A stretch of 32,543 nucleotides of DNA from Candidatus Parabacteroides intestinigallinarum. GTDB lineage: Bacteria > Bacteroidota > Bacteroidia > Bacteroidales > Tannerellaceae. Positions 16,766 through 26,355 of this stretch are shown here, in pieces. The stretch covers positions 1 through 32,543 of the forward strand of contig DXEN01000001.1 of the NCBI GenBank assembly GCA_019114945.1, given 5' to 3'. A program made the position numbers and the translations under genes. Position 1 is the first letter of the stretch; each line of letters opens with the position of its first letter. The notes under the pieces were generated by a model. That model searched no databases. It saw only the letters and a list, made by a program, of their open reading frames with translations, and was not told the origin of the DNA.

Positions 16766-18214
16766 ATGAGAAAAATGACACGATGGGTATGCGCATTGGT
16801 TTGTTGCTGTGTTCCCTTTATCCTGGAGGCCGAGGAACGGCTCTCTTTCAAGAATGGTAAGTTTAAGATCGCCCAGATTACGGACGTACATTGGGATCAG
16901 GGATCGCCGAATTGCGAGCGGACGATCGCCTCGCTACGGGCCGTCTTCGAGGCGGAAAGACCGGATATGGCGATGCTGACGGGTGATATCGTGACCGCGA
17001 AGCCGGGCGTCGAGGGCTGGCAATCCATCATCCGTTTCCTGGAGGAGGAGAGGATGCCTTTCGCGGTGATGATGGGCAATCACGACGCTGAGGTCGTTCC
17101 GAAGAGTGAGATTTACGCCTTGTTGGAGCGGTCGCCTTATTTCGTCGGCGCGAAGGGACCGGACGATATCCAGGGAGCCGGCAATTGCGTCTTGCCGGTA
17201 TACGACGCGAAGGGCGATAAACCGGCCGCCTTGCTCTATTGCCTGGACTCGAACGATTACCCGGCGGTCATGAAAGACTATGGGACATACGACTGGATCC
17301 ATTTCAACCAAATCGAGTGGTATCGCGAGCGGAGCGCCCATTACACACGGGAAAATGGAGGTAAACCCCTACCCGCCCTGGCCTTTTTCCATATCCCGCT
17401 TCCCGAGTACAAGGAAATCGCGGAAACGGATATCGCGTTAGGCCGGAAGGAGGAGGGTATCGCCTCGCCGGACATCAACACGGGATTCTTCGCCTCGACC
17501 TTGGAGATGGGCGACGTGATGGGCTCGTTCGTGGGGCACGATCACGCGAACGACTACATCGCTTTGCTTTTCGGCAAGGCGCTGGCTTTCGGGCGTGTCT
17601 CCGGATGGGACGCTTACGGGGATTTCGAGCGGGGCGCCCGCATCATCGAGTTGTACGAGGGCAAGTTCCAATTCGACTCCTGGATCCGTACGCCGTCCGG
17701 CAAGGAAGATACGTTCTATTATCCCTCGGGGCTTTCCTCGAAGGATGAGAAAAGCATGACCTACCTGCCCGCCCAGCAAGTGGAGCCGAAAAAGAAAGGC
17801 GTGGCGTACACGTATTACGAGGGCAAGTTCAAGCACACGGACCATATCGCTTCCGGGAAAAAGGTAAAAGAGGGCGTGATGCCCGCGATATCTATCGAGG
17901 AAGCTCCGGCTGAAGACCATTTCGCCTATGAGTTCCGCACCCTGATCCGGATCCCGGAACGAGGCGTATACCGCTTCTACACCTTCTCCGACGATGGTTC
18001 CCAATTGCTTATCGACGGACAAACGGTAGTGGACAACAACGGCTCGCACAGCGCGGCGCCGGCGAAAGGGAAGGTGGCGTTGGAGGCCGGGTTCCACGAA
18101 CTGAAGGTACTCTACTTCGAGGACTATATGGGCCAAAAGTTAGAGATCGGCGTGGCGAGCCGGGCGATACCGGAATCCCCCCTGCCGACGGATTGGTTCT
18201 ACTTGCCGGAGTAA
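16766..18214 (+). CDS. Secreted calcineurin-like phosphoesterase with C-terminal PA14 domain
   Basis: The 482-residue protein has a Sec signal peptide (MRKMTRWVCALVCCCVPFILEA). Its metallophosphoesterase motifs are ITDVHWD (Asp40/His42), LTGD (Asp74), MGNHD (105-107), FFHIPLPE and GSFVGHDHAND, all intact. Related purple-acid-like enzymes hydrolyse phosphate mono- or diesters. From about residue 350 it carries a PA14-type beta-sandwich (YTYYEGKFKHTD, FYTFSDDGSQLLIDGQTVVDNNG, LKVLYFEDYMGQ), the same kind as at the end of the GH92 enzyme. PA14 domains often bind glycans, so the enzyme probably acts on a glycan-linked phosphate. It is divergent from kdgK, and no strong promoter was seen beyond a weak TATTTTCG at 16734. 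Confidence 0.88.
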   Translation: MRKMTRWVCALVCCCVPFILEAEERLSFKNGKFKIAQITDVHWDQGSPNCERTIASLRAVFEAERPDMAMLTGDIVTAKPGVEGWQSIIRFLEEERMPFAVMMGNHDAEVVPKSEIYALLERSPYFVGAKGPDDIQGAGNCVLPVYDAKGDKPAALLYCLDSNDYPAVMKDYGTYDWIHFNQIEWYRERSAHYTRENGGKPLPALAFFHIPLPEYKEIAETDIALGRKEEGIASPDINTGFFASTLEMGDVMGSFVGHDHANDYIALLFGKALAFGRVSGWDAYGDFERGARIIELYEGKFQFDSWIRTPSGKEDTFYYPSGLSSKDEKSMTYLPAQQVEPKKKGVAYTYYEGKFKHTDHIASGKKVKEGVMPAISIEEAPAEDHFAYEFRTLIRIPERGVYRFYTFSDDGSQLLIDGQTVVDNNGSHSAAPAKGKVALEAGFHELKVLYFEDYMGQKLEIGVASRAIPESPLPTDWFYLPE

Positions 18215-18237
18215 ACCCAAAAGGTAAACGCACCTCC

Positions 18238-18350
18238 GCGGATAACGGTGTCAAGGGTGTCTTGATAACTCTATCAACGGAGCCTTGATAACGGTGTCAA
18301 AGGTGCCTTGATAACTCTATCAAAAGTGCCTTGACACCGCTATCAAGGAA
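18238..18350. repeat. Five 23-bp tandem units of nested palindromes
   Basis: Units start at 18238, 18261, 18284, 18307 and 18330, an exact 23-bp period. Their cores alternate between TTGATAACGGTGTCAA-type and the dyad TTGATAACTCTATCAA, and the last core, TTGACACCGCTATCAA, is nearly the reverse complement of the first type. The array fills the gap between two convergent genes and contains no ORF. It could act as a two-way terminator or as a protein-binding array. Confidence 0.85.
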
Positions 18351-18356
18351 AACGCG

Positions 18357-19946
18357 CTATTCCCAATAATAGCTCTCCATGATCCGCTTCATACGCTCCG
18401 AGCCTTGATCCTCGTCGCCATAGGCTTTCCGGAGCTTCAACAACTCCTCTTTCATCTCGCGGATGATTTTCTGGTAAGCCGGGTCGCCATAAGCGTTATG
18501 GTTCTCCCGCGGGTCGGCTTGCAAATCGTAAAACTCCCAGGCGGGTACCGTCGGCGTATTCTCCGAGCCGGTCATAGTCAAGCGATCACCATACAAGAAC
18601 ATCAATTTATACCGCTCGTTGCGGATGCCCATATGGGCGGGACGGTTCGAATGTTGCGTCCAATAACGGTAATACATCTCTTTCCGCCAATCCTTCGGTG
18701 TCTCGCCTCGCAAATTCGCCCGGAAACTACGCCCTTGCGAGCGTTCCGGAGCCCTCGTACCCGCGTAATCCGCCAACAAGGAAGCGAAATCGATGTTGAG
18801 GATCATGTCTTTGTTACGTGTCCCGGCAGGGATCTCCCTCGGATAACGGATCACGAACGGCATCCGCAAAGACTCCTCCAGCATCATGCGCTTATCAAAA
18901 AAACCATGCTCGCCAAGGAAATAGCCTTGGTCGGAGACATAAATCACGATCGTATTATCGGCGATACCCATCTCGTCCAAGGCACGCAATAACTTCCCGA
19001 TATTGTCGTCGATCGTCGCCCCGCACCGCAAGTAATCACGCACCAGCTTCTGGTAAGCCGCGCTCCGGGCGGCGCTGCGATGCATTCCTTCCGTCGAGAA
19101 AGGTAACTCCGGATAGCGGCACCACCATTTATCCGGATCCTTCGAGGCGACTTGCCAACGTCGCGCCAATTCCTCCAAAGGCTGTCCGCGAAACGAACGT
19201 CCCGTGGTCTCCGGTCCCCAATCAAACAAATTCTCCGGTTCCGGGAAGACCACCCCATCGTACAGATGCCGCATCCGCTCCGGGAAATCCCACGGCTCAT
19301 GCGTCGCCTTGAAATGGCAACACATCAAAAACGGACGGCTCCGGTCGGCGCTCTTCATCCAACGAATAGCTCGCTCAGTCACTATATCCGTAGAGAAACC
19401 ATGTACTCGCTCACCCAAATTACGGTTACCCGGCCACGGTTCCGTGCTATTAATCATCGTCGGATCGCGATACTCGCCTTGGTCGTGGAAAACGGAATAA
19501 TAGTCGAACCCCTGGGGCTGCGTCACCAAATGCCACTTGCCCACTAAGGCGGTCTGATAGCCGCTTTCCCGCAAGCGCTTGGCGATGTTATCCTGCGTAG
19601 GCTCCAGCGTATCGCTCAACGTGTACAATCCATTCACGTGGCTATACGCCCCTGTTAATATCGACGCCCGGCTGGGCGATGAGATGGAGTTCGTACAAAA
19701 ACAATTGTCCAATACGCATCCTTCCGCCGCCAAGCGGCGGATGTTCTCGTTGCGGGCATACTCCGCCAACCGCCCCCCATAAATACCCCATGCCTGCGAG
19801 GTATGATCGTCCGACAGGATAAACAAGATATTAGGCCGCTCCCCTTCCGCATGGGAAGAATCCGCGGCGAAAAGAGACTGCCCGCCTCCTAAAAGAGAGC
19901 AGGCAGTCAAACCTATCGAAAAAGGAAATTGGAGTCTCATATCCAT
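18357..19946 (-). CDS. Sulfatase, S1 family, serine type (PUL2)
   Basis: The 529-residue exported enzyme (signal peptide ending near FAADSS) has the sulfatase metal motif ILSDDHTSQ and the maturation motif S89-S-P-S-R93 (SISSPSRASILTG). Ser89 is the residue to be converted to formylglycine. LVGKWHL, the KATHEPWDFP His and VSDQGYFLGEHGFFDKR supply the remaining active-site residues. The C-terminal DUF4976-like end has FYDLQADPRENHN. It hydrolyses a sulfate ester on a glycan in the periplasm. The overall pattern resembles the choline-sulfatase or GlcNAc-6-sulfatase-like branch, but the sugar position is not decidable. It is the last gene of PUL2, 9 bases after the other sulfatase. Maturation needs an anaerobic SAM-dependent enzyme encoded elsewhere. 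Confidence 0.92.
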   Translation of the reverse strand: MDMRLQFPFSIGLTACSLLGGGQSLFAADSSHAEGERPNILFILSDDHTSQAWGIYGGRLAEYARNENIRRLAAEGCVLDNCFCTNSISSPSRASILTGAYSHVNGLYTLSDTLEPTQDNIAKRLRESGYQTALVGKWHLVTQPQGFDYYSVFHDQGEYRDPTMINSTEPWPGNRNLGERVHGFSTDIVTERAIRWMKSADRSRPFLMCCHFKATHEPWDFPERMRHLYDGVVFPEPENLFDWGPETTGRSFRGQPLEELARRWQVASKDPDKWWCRYPELPFSTEGMHRSAARSAAYQKLVRDYLRCGATIDDNIGKLLRALDEMGIADNTIVIYVSDQGYFLGEHGFFDKRMMLEESLRMPFVIRYPREIPAGTRNKDMILNIDFASLLADYAGTRAPERSQGRSFRANLRGETPKDWRKEMYYRYWTQHSNRPAHMGIRNERYKLMFLYGDRLTMTGSENTPTVPAWEFYDLQADPRENHNAYGDPAYQKIIREMKEELLKLRKAYGDEDQGSERMKRIMESYYWE

Positions 19947-19955
19947 ATAAACGCA

Positions 19956-21374
19956 TTATTTATCGGTTACATAACCCGGCTCCCGGCGCTCGGTCCCCTT
20001 CATACGCGTCAGGTTATCCCCCAGCTCCTTCCGTTTCTGGTCGGCGATTGTCATTAATTTCCGGGCCTCTTCCGGGTACTGGGAAATCACGTTGTAACGC
20101 TCGCCCGGATCGCGGCGTAAGTCGTAAAGTTCCGGTTTCATGATCTCCAAGTTCGTCAACTTGCCCGGCTGACCATCGTTGCCCGGCTCATAAGCGCCAT
20201 AGGTGACATATTTATGCGGGAATACCAACTTGAACATACCATCCGTCACGGCCTCCAAATCGTTCTTATTATAATAATAAACGAAGGACTCGCGGGGATT
20301 CGCTCCTTCCTCGCCTTCCATCAAAGCGAGGATGCTCACGCCATCGATTTTCCGCTCGGGCAAGGGAGCCTGGGCGATCTCGGCGAAAGTCGGGAACAAG
20401 TCAATATTCGAGGCCAGCTTATTGCACGTCGTACCCGGCTGGATCCGCCCTTTCCAATACATAATACAAGGTACCCGGTTACCTCCGTCGAAAGTCGTCG
20501 CTTTCGCCTCGCGCAAGCCACCGGCGGAACCTGCGTGATTACCATAGTTGGTCCACGGCCCATTGTCGGAAGTCAGGATCACCAACGTGTTCTCCTCCAA
20601 ACCCAACTCACGCAGCGTGCGCAACACCTCGCCCACGCTCCAGTCAATCTCCATCATCACGTCGCCAAACAAACCCTGCTCGCTTTTCCCCTTGAACTTG
20701 TCAGACACCGCCAACGGTACATGCGGCATATTATGTGCCAAATAGAGGAAGAACGGTTTGTTCTTGTTCTTTTGGATGAAATTCACCGCACGGGTCGTAT
20801 AATCGGTAGTCAGCCGCGATTGGTCGGTGTTGTAGCCCACCACCTCGTTGCCATCGTACGTAGGCAAGTCGGGGAAGTTGAACCAATCGCCCTGCTGCGG
20901 GTGATAGGGCCACATATCGTTCGAGTACGGCAAGCCGTAATACTCGTCGAAGCCATTCTGCAACGGCAGGAACTGGCGGGCGTCGCCCAAGTGCCACTTC
21001 CCGAAGATAGCGGTGGCGTAGCCCTTCTGCTTGAGGAGCTCGCCCATCGTCATCTCCTCCGGGTGGATACCGTACTTCGAACCCGGTCCCGGGGCTCCCG
21101 CGAAACCAATCCGGTTCGGATAGCAACCTGTCAGCAATCCCGCCCGCGAGGCGCCACTAATCGGTTGTCCCGCCAAGAAATGCGTGAAACGCATTCCCTC
21201 GGCCGCCATCCGGTCGATATTCGGGGTCTGGTATCCATACGCCCCGTTGCACGAGAAGTCCCCATAACCCACATCGTCCAAGTTAATCAAGACGATATTC
21301 GTATAATCCGCCGCCATCCCCGCCACGGAAAAGACCGAGGCGGCGGACAACGCCATAAATGCTCTGTTGCTCAT
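19956..21374 (-). CDS. Arylsulfatase-like S1 sulfatase, serine type (PUL2)
   Basis: The 472-residue protein has a Sec leader ending at SVAGMAAD. The motifs are INLDDVGYGDF (metal ligands), S73-G-A-S-R77 inside QPISGASRAGLLTGCYPNRIG, FGKWHLGD, HNMPHVPL and ILTSDNGPWTNYG. The motif has Ala instead of the usual Pro and Ser as the future formylglycine, a known but less common variant. The family holds galactose/GalNAc sulfatases of the GALNS/arylsulfatase A type. It is encoded just after susD and before a second sulfatase from another branch, so the pair probably removes sulfates from different positions of one imported or surface-bound glycan. Confidence 0.92.
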   Translation of the reverse strand: MSNRAFMALSAASVFSVAGMAADYTNIVLINLDDVGYGDFSCNGAYGYQTPNIDRMAAEGMRFTHFLAGQPISGASRAGLLTGCYPNRIGFAGAPGPGSKYGIHPEEMTMGELLKQKGYATAIFGKWHLGDARQFLPLQNGFDEYYGLPYSNDMWPYHPQQGDWFNFPDLPTYDGNEVVGYNTDQSRLTTDYTTRAVNFIQKNKNKPFFLYLAHNMPHVPLAVSDKFKGKSEQGLFGDVMMEIDWSVGEVLRTLRELGLEENTLVILTSDNGPWTNYGNHAGSAGGLREAKATTFDGGNRVPCIMYWKGRIQPGTTCNKLASNIDLFPTFAEIAQAPLPERKIDGVSILALMEGEEGANPRESFVYYYNKNDLEAVTDGMFKLVFPHKYVTYGAYEPGNDGQPGKLTNLEIMKPELYDLRRDPGERYNVISQYPEEARKLMTIADQKRKELGDNLTRMKGTERREPGYVTDK

Positions 21375-21428
21375 AACCTGATTTATTTTATTCCTTATTC
21401 GTTCAACAAATGTAATGAGAATTCCTGA

Positions 21429-22931
21429 TTAATCCCAATTCGGATTCTGTTCCAAGTTCGGATTCAAGATTGTCTGATTGTAGGGTATCGGCCACAAATA
21501 ATCCCGATCCGGATTAAAGGAACGTTGTTCTACACCAACACCATCACAATCATGCATCATAGCATTATTCTCTATCTCAGCGGTCTTCCAACGTAAAATA
21601 TCCGAATAATACAACCCTTCAAACGTCAGCTCGATACGACGCTCCAAACGGATCACCTCTCGCATTTGCTCCTTCGTCAAGCCAGGCTCCACTTCCGGCA
21701 TATTGATATCCGGACGGGTACGCAATTGGTTGATCGCATCATAAACCGTCTGGTCTGGACCATTCGCCTCATTCCACGCCTCGGCATACGTCAACAATAC
21801 CTCCGCATAACGAATCAGAATAAAATTAAACTGCGAACGTTCTACCAACGGAATCTCCACATCATCCTCATAAGAGGTATATTTCTTAACGCCAAAACCT
21901 GTGGTAGCGACATCCGAGCGTGTGATTGTCTTACCCAAATATTGCTGACCTATACAAACAATCGATTTTAACAGGCGAGGATCTCGATTCTCGTACGGAT
22001 GCTCCGGATCATACAAAGGTGACTCGTCAATCGGCTTTCCATCGATGCACAAATAAGCGTCTACCAACTCTTTCAAAGGAGCCGGACGATTCAACCGCCA
22101 AATATTCGCATCATAGTCCGTAGTATATTCCGGAGACTTTTTCTCGATATTAAAAATCACCTCACAATTATGTTTGTTCGACTCACTGAAGAAATGACGA
22201 TAATCATTAAATAACTGATATGTACCGGAATCCATCACTTCTTTCGCGGCGGCGGCGGCCTCCGTCCAACGCTCGTTGTACAAGCAAACCCGCGCTTTCA
22301 ACGCCAAAGCAGCCCCTTTCGTGGCACGTCCTAAGTTTGAGTCATCATAAGATTCAGGTAACACGGCGATAGCGTCATCCAAATCCTGAATGATCTGTGC
22401 CACGCATTCCTCTTTCGTATTCCTCGGAAGCGTCGCTTGTGTATCCGCGTTCGGTTCATCCGTAATCAATGGAACGCCCCCGAACTTATCCACCAAATTC
22501 AAATAGTAAAATGCACGCAGGAATTTTGCCTCACCAATCATCGCGGCCTTCTCCGTCTCATCCATTTCCACACGGGGAACATTCGCGATAAATGTGTTGA
22601 CGCGTCCGATACCTACATAACAATTCTTCCACAAAGAGACGATTAAGCCAGTGGTAGAGAGATGTTCACCTTTTCCAATCGCTTGTGTACCATTCGCCTC
22701 ATTATAAGGCATCGCATTCGCCGTGATCATGTCAAATTCCATCGTATGCAAGAATTTCCATGGATCCAACGCATTATAACACCCCATTAAACCCGCCTTG
22801 GCATTCACGTCCGTTGCCCAAAATGTATCCGTAGAATATTGATCCGAGGGATCCACATCCAACCAATCGTTGCATGCGCTCAAACTCACGCAAGCGGCAA
22901 CGATACCCATCATCTTATATATCTTATTCAT
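21429..22931 (-). CDS. SusD/RagB-family glycan-binding lipoprotein (PUL2)
   Basis: The 500-residue lipoprotein (leader ending LSAC, Cys19) opens NDWLDVDPSDQYSTDTFWATD. SusD hallmarks are AKFLRAFYYLNLVDKFGGVPL, a C-terminal RYAEVLLTYAEAWNEANG and RLERRIELTFEGLYYSDILRWK. It forms the outer lid of the SusC protein encoded 18 bases upstream. Base composition is lower in GC than the first PUL (a hand count of 22141-22200 gave 20 of 60), which may mark separate ancestry. The adjacent sulfatases suggest a sulfated glycan ligand. Confidence 0.95.
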   Translation of the reverse strand: MNKIYKMMGIVAACVSLSACNDWLDVDPSDQYSTDTFWATDVNAKAGLMGCYNALDPWKFLHTMEFDMITANAMPYNEANGTQAIGKGEHLSTTGLIVSLWKNCYVGIGRVNTFIANVPRVEMDETEKAAMIGEAKFLRAFYYLNLVDKFGGVPLITDEPNADTQATLPRNTKEECVAQIIQDLDDAIAVLPESYDDSNLGRATKGAALALKARVCLYNERWTEAAAAAKEVMDSGTYQLFNDYRHFFSESNKHNCEVIFNIEKKSPEYTTDYDANIWRLNRPAPLKELVDAYLCIDGKPIDESPLYDPEHPYENRDPRLLKSIVCIGQQYLGKTITRSDVATTGFGVKKYTSYEDDVEIPLVERSQFNFILIRYAEVLLTYAEAWNEANGPDQTVYDAINQLRTRPDINMPEVEPGLTKEQMREVIRLERRIELTFEGLYYSDILRWKTAEIENNAMMHDCDGVGVEQRSFNPDRDYLWPIPYNQTILNPNLEQNPNWD

Positions 22932-22949
22932 AACAATACTCCTTTCTTA

Positions 22950-25900
22950 TTAAAATGTGACATTAACACCTGCCGTATATGTCCGGACAGAGGGATAAGC
23001 ATACCAGTTTGAACCTTTTAAATCCTTCTCCGGATCGAAATCCTTCATTGGTGAGAAGGTAAATAGATTCTGCGCATTGACAAATACCTTCAACCGTTTG
23101 ATCACCCCGTTCGTAATGCCGGTAATAGGCACGTCGTACGAAAGTTGCAGGTTTTTCAAACGCAGATAGGAGGCGTTCCGCAACCAAAAGTCATTCGTAC
23201 GGAAGTTCTCGTTTAAACAGCCCTCGTACGTGGTCAAAATCGGCAACGTCGCGCTGGTACCCCGCTCCGGTGTCCATGAATCGGTCAGCCATTGCGAAGG
23301 CAAACCGCAACCGAACCACAATGGCGTAGCGCCGATACGGTCGCCATACGTGTACACATCCGTCACGCCTTGGAAGAAGGCGGATAAATCCCATCCCTTA
23401 TATCCCAAGTTGATATTGAAACCATACGTTACCTTCGGGACAATACTGCCCACGATCTGTCGGTCGTCCTCCGTGATCTTGCCATCCTTGTTCGTATCCT
23501 CGAACTTCAAGTATCCCGGCTTTGTGGCTGCCGTCTGGTAGGGACTGTTAGCGATTTCTTCCTCCGACTGGAAAATGCCAATGCAATGCAGCATATAGAA
23601 CGAATCAATCTCCTCGCCCTCTTTCAGGATAAACATACCGTCGATGGTCGTATCATCATTCAGGTTTGTAATCTTATTCTTGACAAAGGTCATATTCCCA
23701 TTGATCGCGTAACGAAAATCCCCGATCTGGTTCCGGTAACCCAAATTCAACTCGAAACCTTTATTGCTTACCTCGCCAATGTTGCGGATAGGACCTTTCA
23801 ATCCTCCGACTTGATCCGGTAAGGTAACCGTACGCAAGATATCAGAGGTTCGTTTATCGAAGAACTCGAACGAGAAATCCAGATTACCATTGAACAAAGA
23901 GGCATCGATACCCACATTGGTCATCGTCGTGGTCTCCCACGAGATATTGGGATCGTTGTAAGCGGTGACCGCAGCGCCGGATTGAATCGTTCCGTTTAAC
24001 GGATACGTCTTTTCCAAATCCATCAAATTGACATACCGGAAGAGGTCAATCCGCTCGTTACCCAACTGTCCCCAAGAAGCGCGCAGTTTCAAGTTATAAA
24101 GCCAAGGGATATCCTTCATGAAGCCTTCCTCACTCAAACGCCATCCCGCCGAGAAGGACGGGAACACACCCCAACGATTCCCTTTTGCGAAGCGGGAGGA
24201 ACCATCGTAACGGAAGTTTCCCTCGAACAAATACCGGTCTTTCAACGCGTAATTCACACGACCGAAGTAAGACATCAATACCGCACGGGTAGAGGTTCCG
24301 TTAACCGCGGGATTTACAGAGCCGGCGTCCAACTCGTGCAACTCATTCCCCAAGAAGCCCTCGATCTTCGCGTCGAAACTCGCCTCGTCCGTACTCTCGA
24401 AGCTGTAACCCGCCAAAACCTTCACATCATGGACATCGTTAAACCGCTTGCCCCATTGCAACGTATTGAATATAGTAACCGCTAAGTTATTCTCATCCTT
24501 TCGGTAAGCGTTCCGGACATTTTGCCCGTCAAAAACAATTTTCGTACCCGCGCCCGTTTTCAAATTGTATTCATACACTTCCGGAGCGAAGCGCTTCTGC
24601 AAGAAATCGTACTTATTCAAACCCACGTTCAAATTATACACGATATCGAAGGGCAACTTATATTCCGCCGAGAGGTTCGCCAACAGACGCAGTCTCTTAT
24701 GCCGGTTCTCGCCCTCGTCCGCCAAAGCCAAAGGATGCCGATAAATATTGTGTCCCGGCGTACGCACGAACGTATCGGCATATCGCCCCTCCGCATCGTA
24801 TGTCGGGTGGAAAGCCTGGGCCTTATAAGTCATCTCTACCAAATTCGCGACACCTGTCACGGGAGCGTTATGCACTTGGTAATGGGCGTTGATATTCGCC
24901 CCGATTTTCAAACGGCTGTTGACTTGCGCCGTCGTGTTCACCGCTAACGTATATTTATTCGCGTCTGTACCACGCAACACGCCATTCTGGTCGCCATAAC
25001 CCAATGAGACGGAATAGGTATACTTCTCGTCGCCTCCGGAGAAACGGACGTTGTGCTCCATGATAAAGGCGTTGTTGTACATGATATCCAGCCAATTATT
25101 ACACGGATAGGTAATCGGGTCCGTTTTCATGCCTTGCCGGTATTCCTCGATGAGCTCGTCCGAGTAATCCACCGTCAAACTACCTTCGTTGCGCTGCGCT
25201 TGGTTCCGCGCCTCCATGAACACGATCGGGTCGTACACGAAATCGGGCAGATACGTCGCCTGCTGCATACCGAAGTAGTTGTTGTAATCGACGGTGAATT
25301 TCCCTTTCTTACCCGACTTCGTCTTGACCAAGATGACACCGTTCGCCGCGCGGGAACCGTAAATAGCGGAAGAAGCCGCGTCTTTCAGCACGGAGATGCT
25401 CTCGATATCATTCGGATTGATAGCCTCCAAGGGGAACTCGATGCCATCCACGAGGACCAAGGGATCGTTATTGTTCAACGTGCCCACGCCACGGATACGG
25501 ATGGTAGCCCCGTCGCTACCCGGCTGCGCGCCCGCCTGGTTTACGTACACACCCTGCGCGCCTTGCAACGCTTGCGTAGCGTTCGTGATGGGGCGGTTCT
25601 CCAAGGTCTCGGCCTCCACGGACGAGATAGCTCCCGTCAGGTTCACCTTCTTTTGCGTACCATACCCTACGACCACCACCTCGTCGAGGTTCTGGGTATC
25701 CTCCGCCAGGAGGACGGAGATCTCGGATTGGTCGCCGACGCGGATCACGCGGTCCACGTAGCCGATGTACGATACCACCAGGGTGGCGTTCTCCGGTACC
25801 TCCAGGCTGAAGTTGCCGTCGATGTCGGTGATCGTACCGTTGGTCGTTCCCTGCTGCATCACGTTCGCCCCGATAATCGGCTCACCGGCGGCGTCTCTCA

Positions 25901-26291
25901 CCTGACCGGTAATCTTACGTGTCTGCTGGAGGATCGCCCCCGGCCGCGTGACGCTCGCGTTCCCGCCCGTCGAGGTGATGATAATCTGCCGGTCCACGAT
26001 CTTATACCCGTAGCCCGTATTCCGCAGGGCTTGCTCCAACACCTCCTCCAACGAGGCGTTCCGCGCGTTCACGCTCGTCTTTTGGTTGACGTTCACCTGA
26101 TTGTCGTTCAGGAAGAACGTGTAATCACTGTTTTTCTCGATTTCCCGGATTACTTCCGAGAGCTTGCAATCCGACTTGTTGAAAGTCATCTTAAACGTTT
26201 GCCCGTACGTGGAAGCGGACACACTACACGCGAACGCCAACGACAATAGCGCCGAGAGCCTCGCCTTGTTCGCTTTTCTGCCTTTTTTCAT
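22950..26291 (-). CDS. SusC/RagA TonB-dependent transporter with STN signalling domain (PUL2)
   Basis: The 1113-residue protein has a signal peptide (KKGRKANKARLSALLSLAFACSVSAS). An STN (secretin/TonB short N-terminal) domain covers about 35-115 (KLSEVIREIEKNSDYTFFLNDNQVN). A carboxypeptidase-D-like domain follows (KITGQVRDAAGEPIIGANV), then a TonB-box region LDEVVVVGYGTQ, a plug (KDAASSAIYGSRAANGVILVKTKSG) and a barrel ending TAGVNVTF. The STN domain marks transporters that report substrate to a FecR anti-sigma protein, and a fecR gene lies 64 bases upstream on the same strand. The N-terminal third is GC-rich and the barrel is not (36/60 at 25861-25920 against 25/60 at 24481-24540 by hand). 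Confidence 0.96.
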   Translation of the reverse strand: MKKGRKANKARLSALLSLAFACSVSASTYGQTFKMTFNKSDCKLSEVIREIEKNSDYTFFLNDNQVNVNQKTSVNARNASLEEVLEQALRNTGYGYKIVDRQIIITSTGGNASVTRPGAILQQTRKITGQVRDAAGEPIIGANVMQQGTTNGTITDIDGNFSLEVPENATLVVSYIGYVDRVIRVGDQSEISVLLAEDTQNLDEVVVVGYGTQKKVNLTGAISSVEAETLENRPITNATQALQGAQGVYVNQAGAQPGSDGATIRIRGVGTLNNNDPLVLVDGIEFPLEAINPNDIESISVLKDAASSAIYGSRAANGVILVKTKSGKKGKFTVDYNNYFGMQQATYLPDFVYDPIVFMEARNQAQRNEGSLTVDYSDELIEEYRQGMKTDPITYPCNNWLDIMYNNAFIMEHNVRFSGGDEKYTYSVSLGYGDQNGVLRGTDANKYTLAVNTTAQVNSRLKIGANINAHYQVHNAPVTGVANLVEMTYKAQAFHPTYDAEGRYADTFVRTPGHNIYRHPLALADEGENRHKRLRLLANLSAEYKLPFDIVYNLNVGLNKYDFLQKRFAPEVYEYNLKTGAGTKIVFDGQNVRNAYRKDENNLAVTIFNTLQWGKRFNDVHDVKVLAGYSFESTDEASFDAKIEGFLGNELHELDAGSVNPAVNGTSTRAVLMSYFGRVNYALKDRYLFEGNFRYDGSSRFAKGNRWGVFPSFSAGWRLSEEGFMKDIPWLYNLKLRASWGQLGNERIDLFRYVNLMDLEKTYPLNGTIQSGAAVTAYNDPNISWETTTMTNVGIDASLFNGNLDFSFEFFDKRTSDILRTVTLPDQVGGLKGPIRNIGEVSNKGFELNLGYRNQIGDFRYAINGNMTFVKNKITNLNDDTTIDGMFILKEGEEIDSFYMLHCIGIFQSEEEIANSPYQTAATKPGYLKFEDTNKDGKITEDDRQIVGSIVPKVTYGFNINLGYKGWDLSAFFQGVTDVYTYGDRIGATPLWFGCGLPSQWLTDSWTPERGTSATLPILTTYEGCLNENFRTNDFWLRNASYLRLKNLQLSYDVPITGITNGVIKRLKVFVNAQNLFTFSPMKDFDPEKDLKGSNWYAYPSVRTYTAGVNVTF

Positions 26292-26355
26292 AACGCTGTC
26301 ATGTTTTTCATGAATTACTAAAAATATTTAACGCACACTCTGTTTCTCTCTCTTC

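Noticed and set aside
16369-16851. Minus-strand frame of 160 codons across the kdgK leader
   Set aside because: It overlaps the likely kdgK promoter, the small ORF and the start of the PA14 phosphoesterase, and its product is basic and aromatic with no domain-like features.
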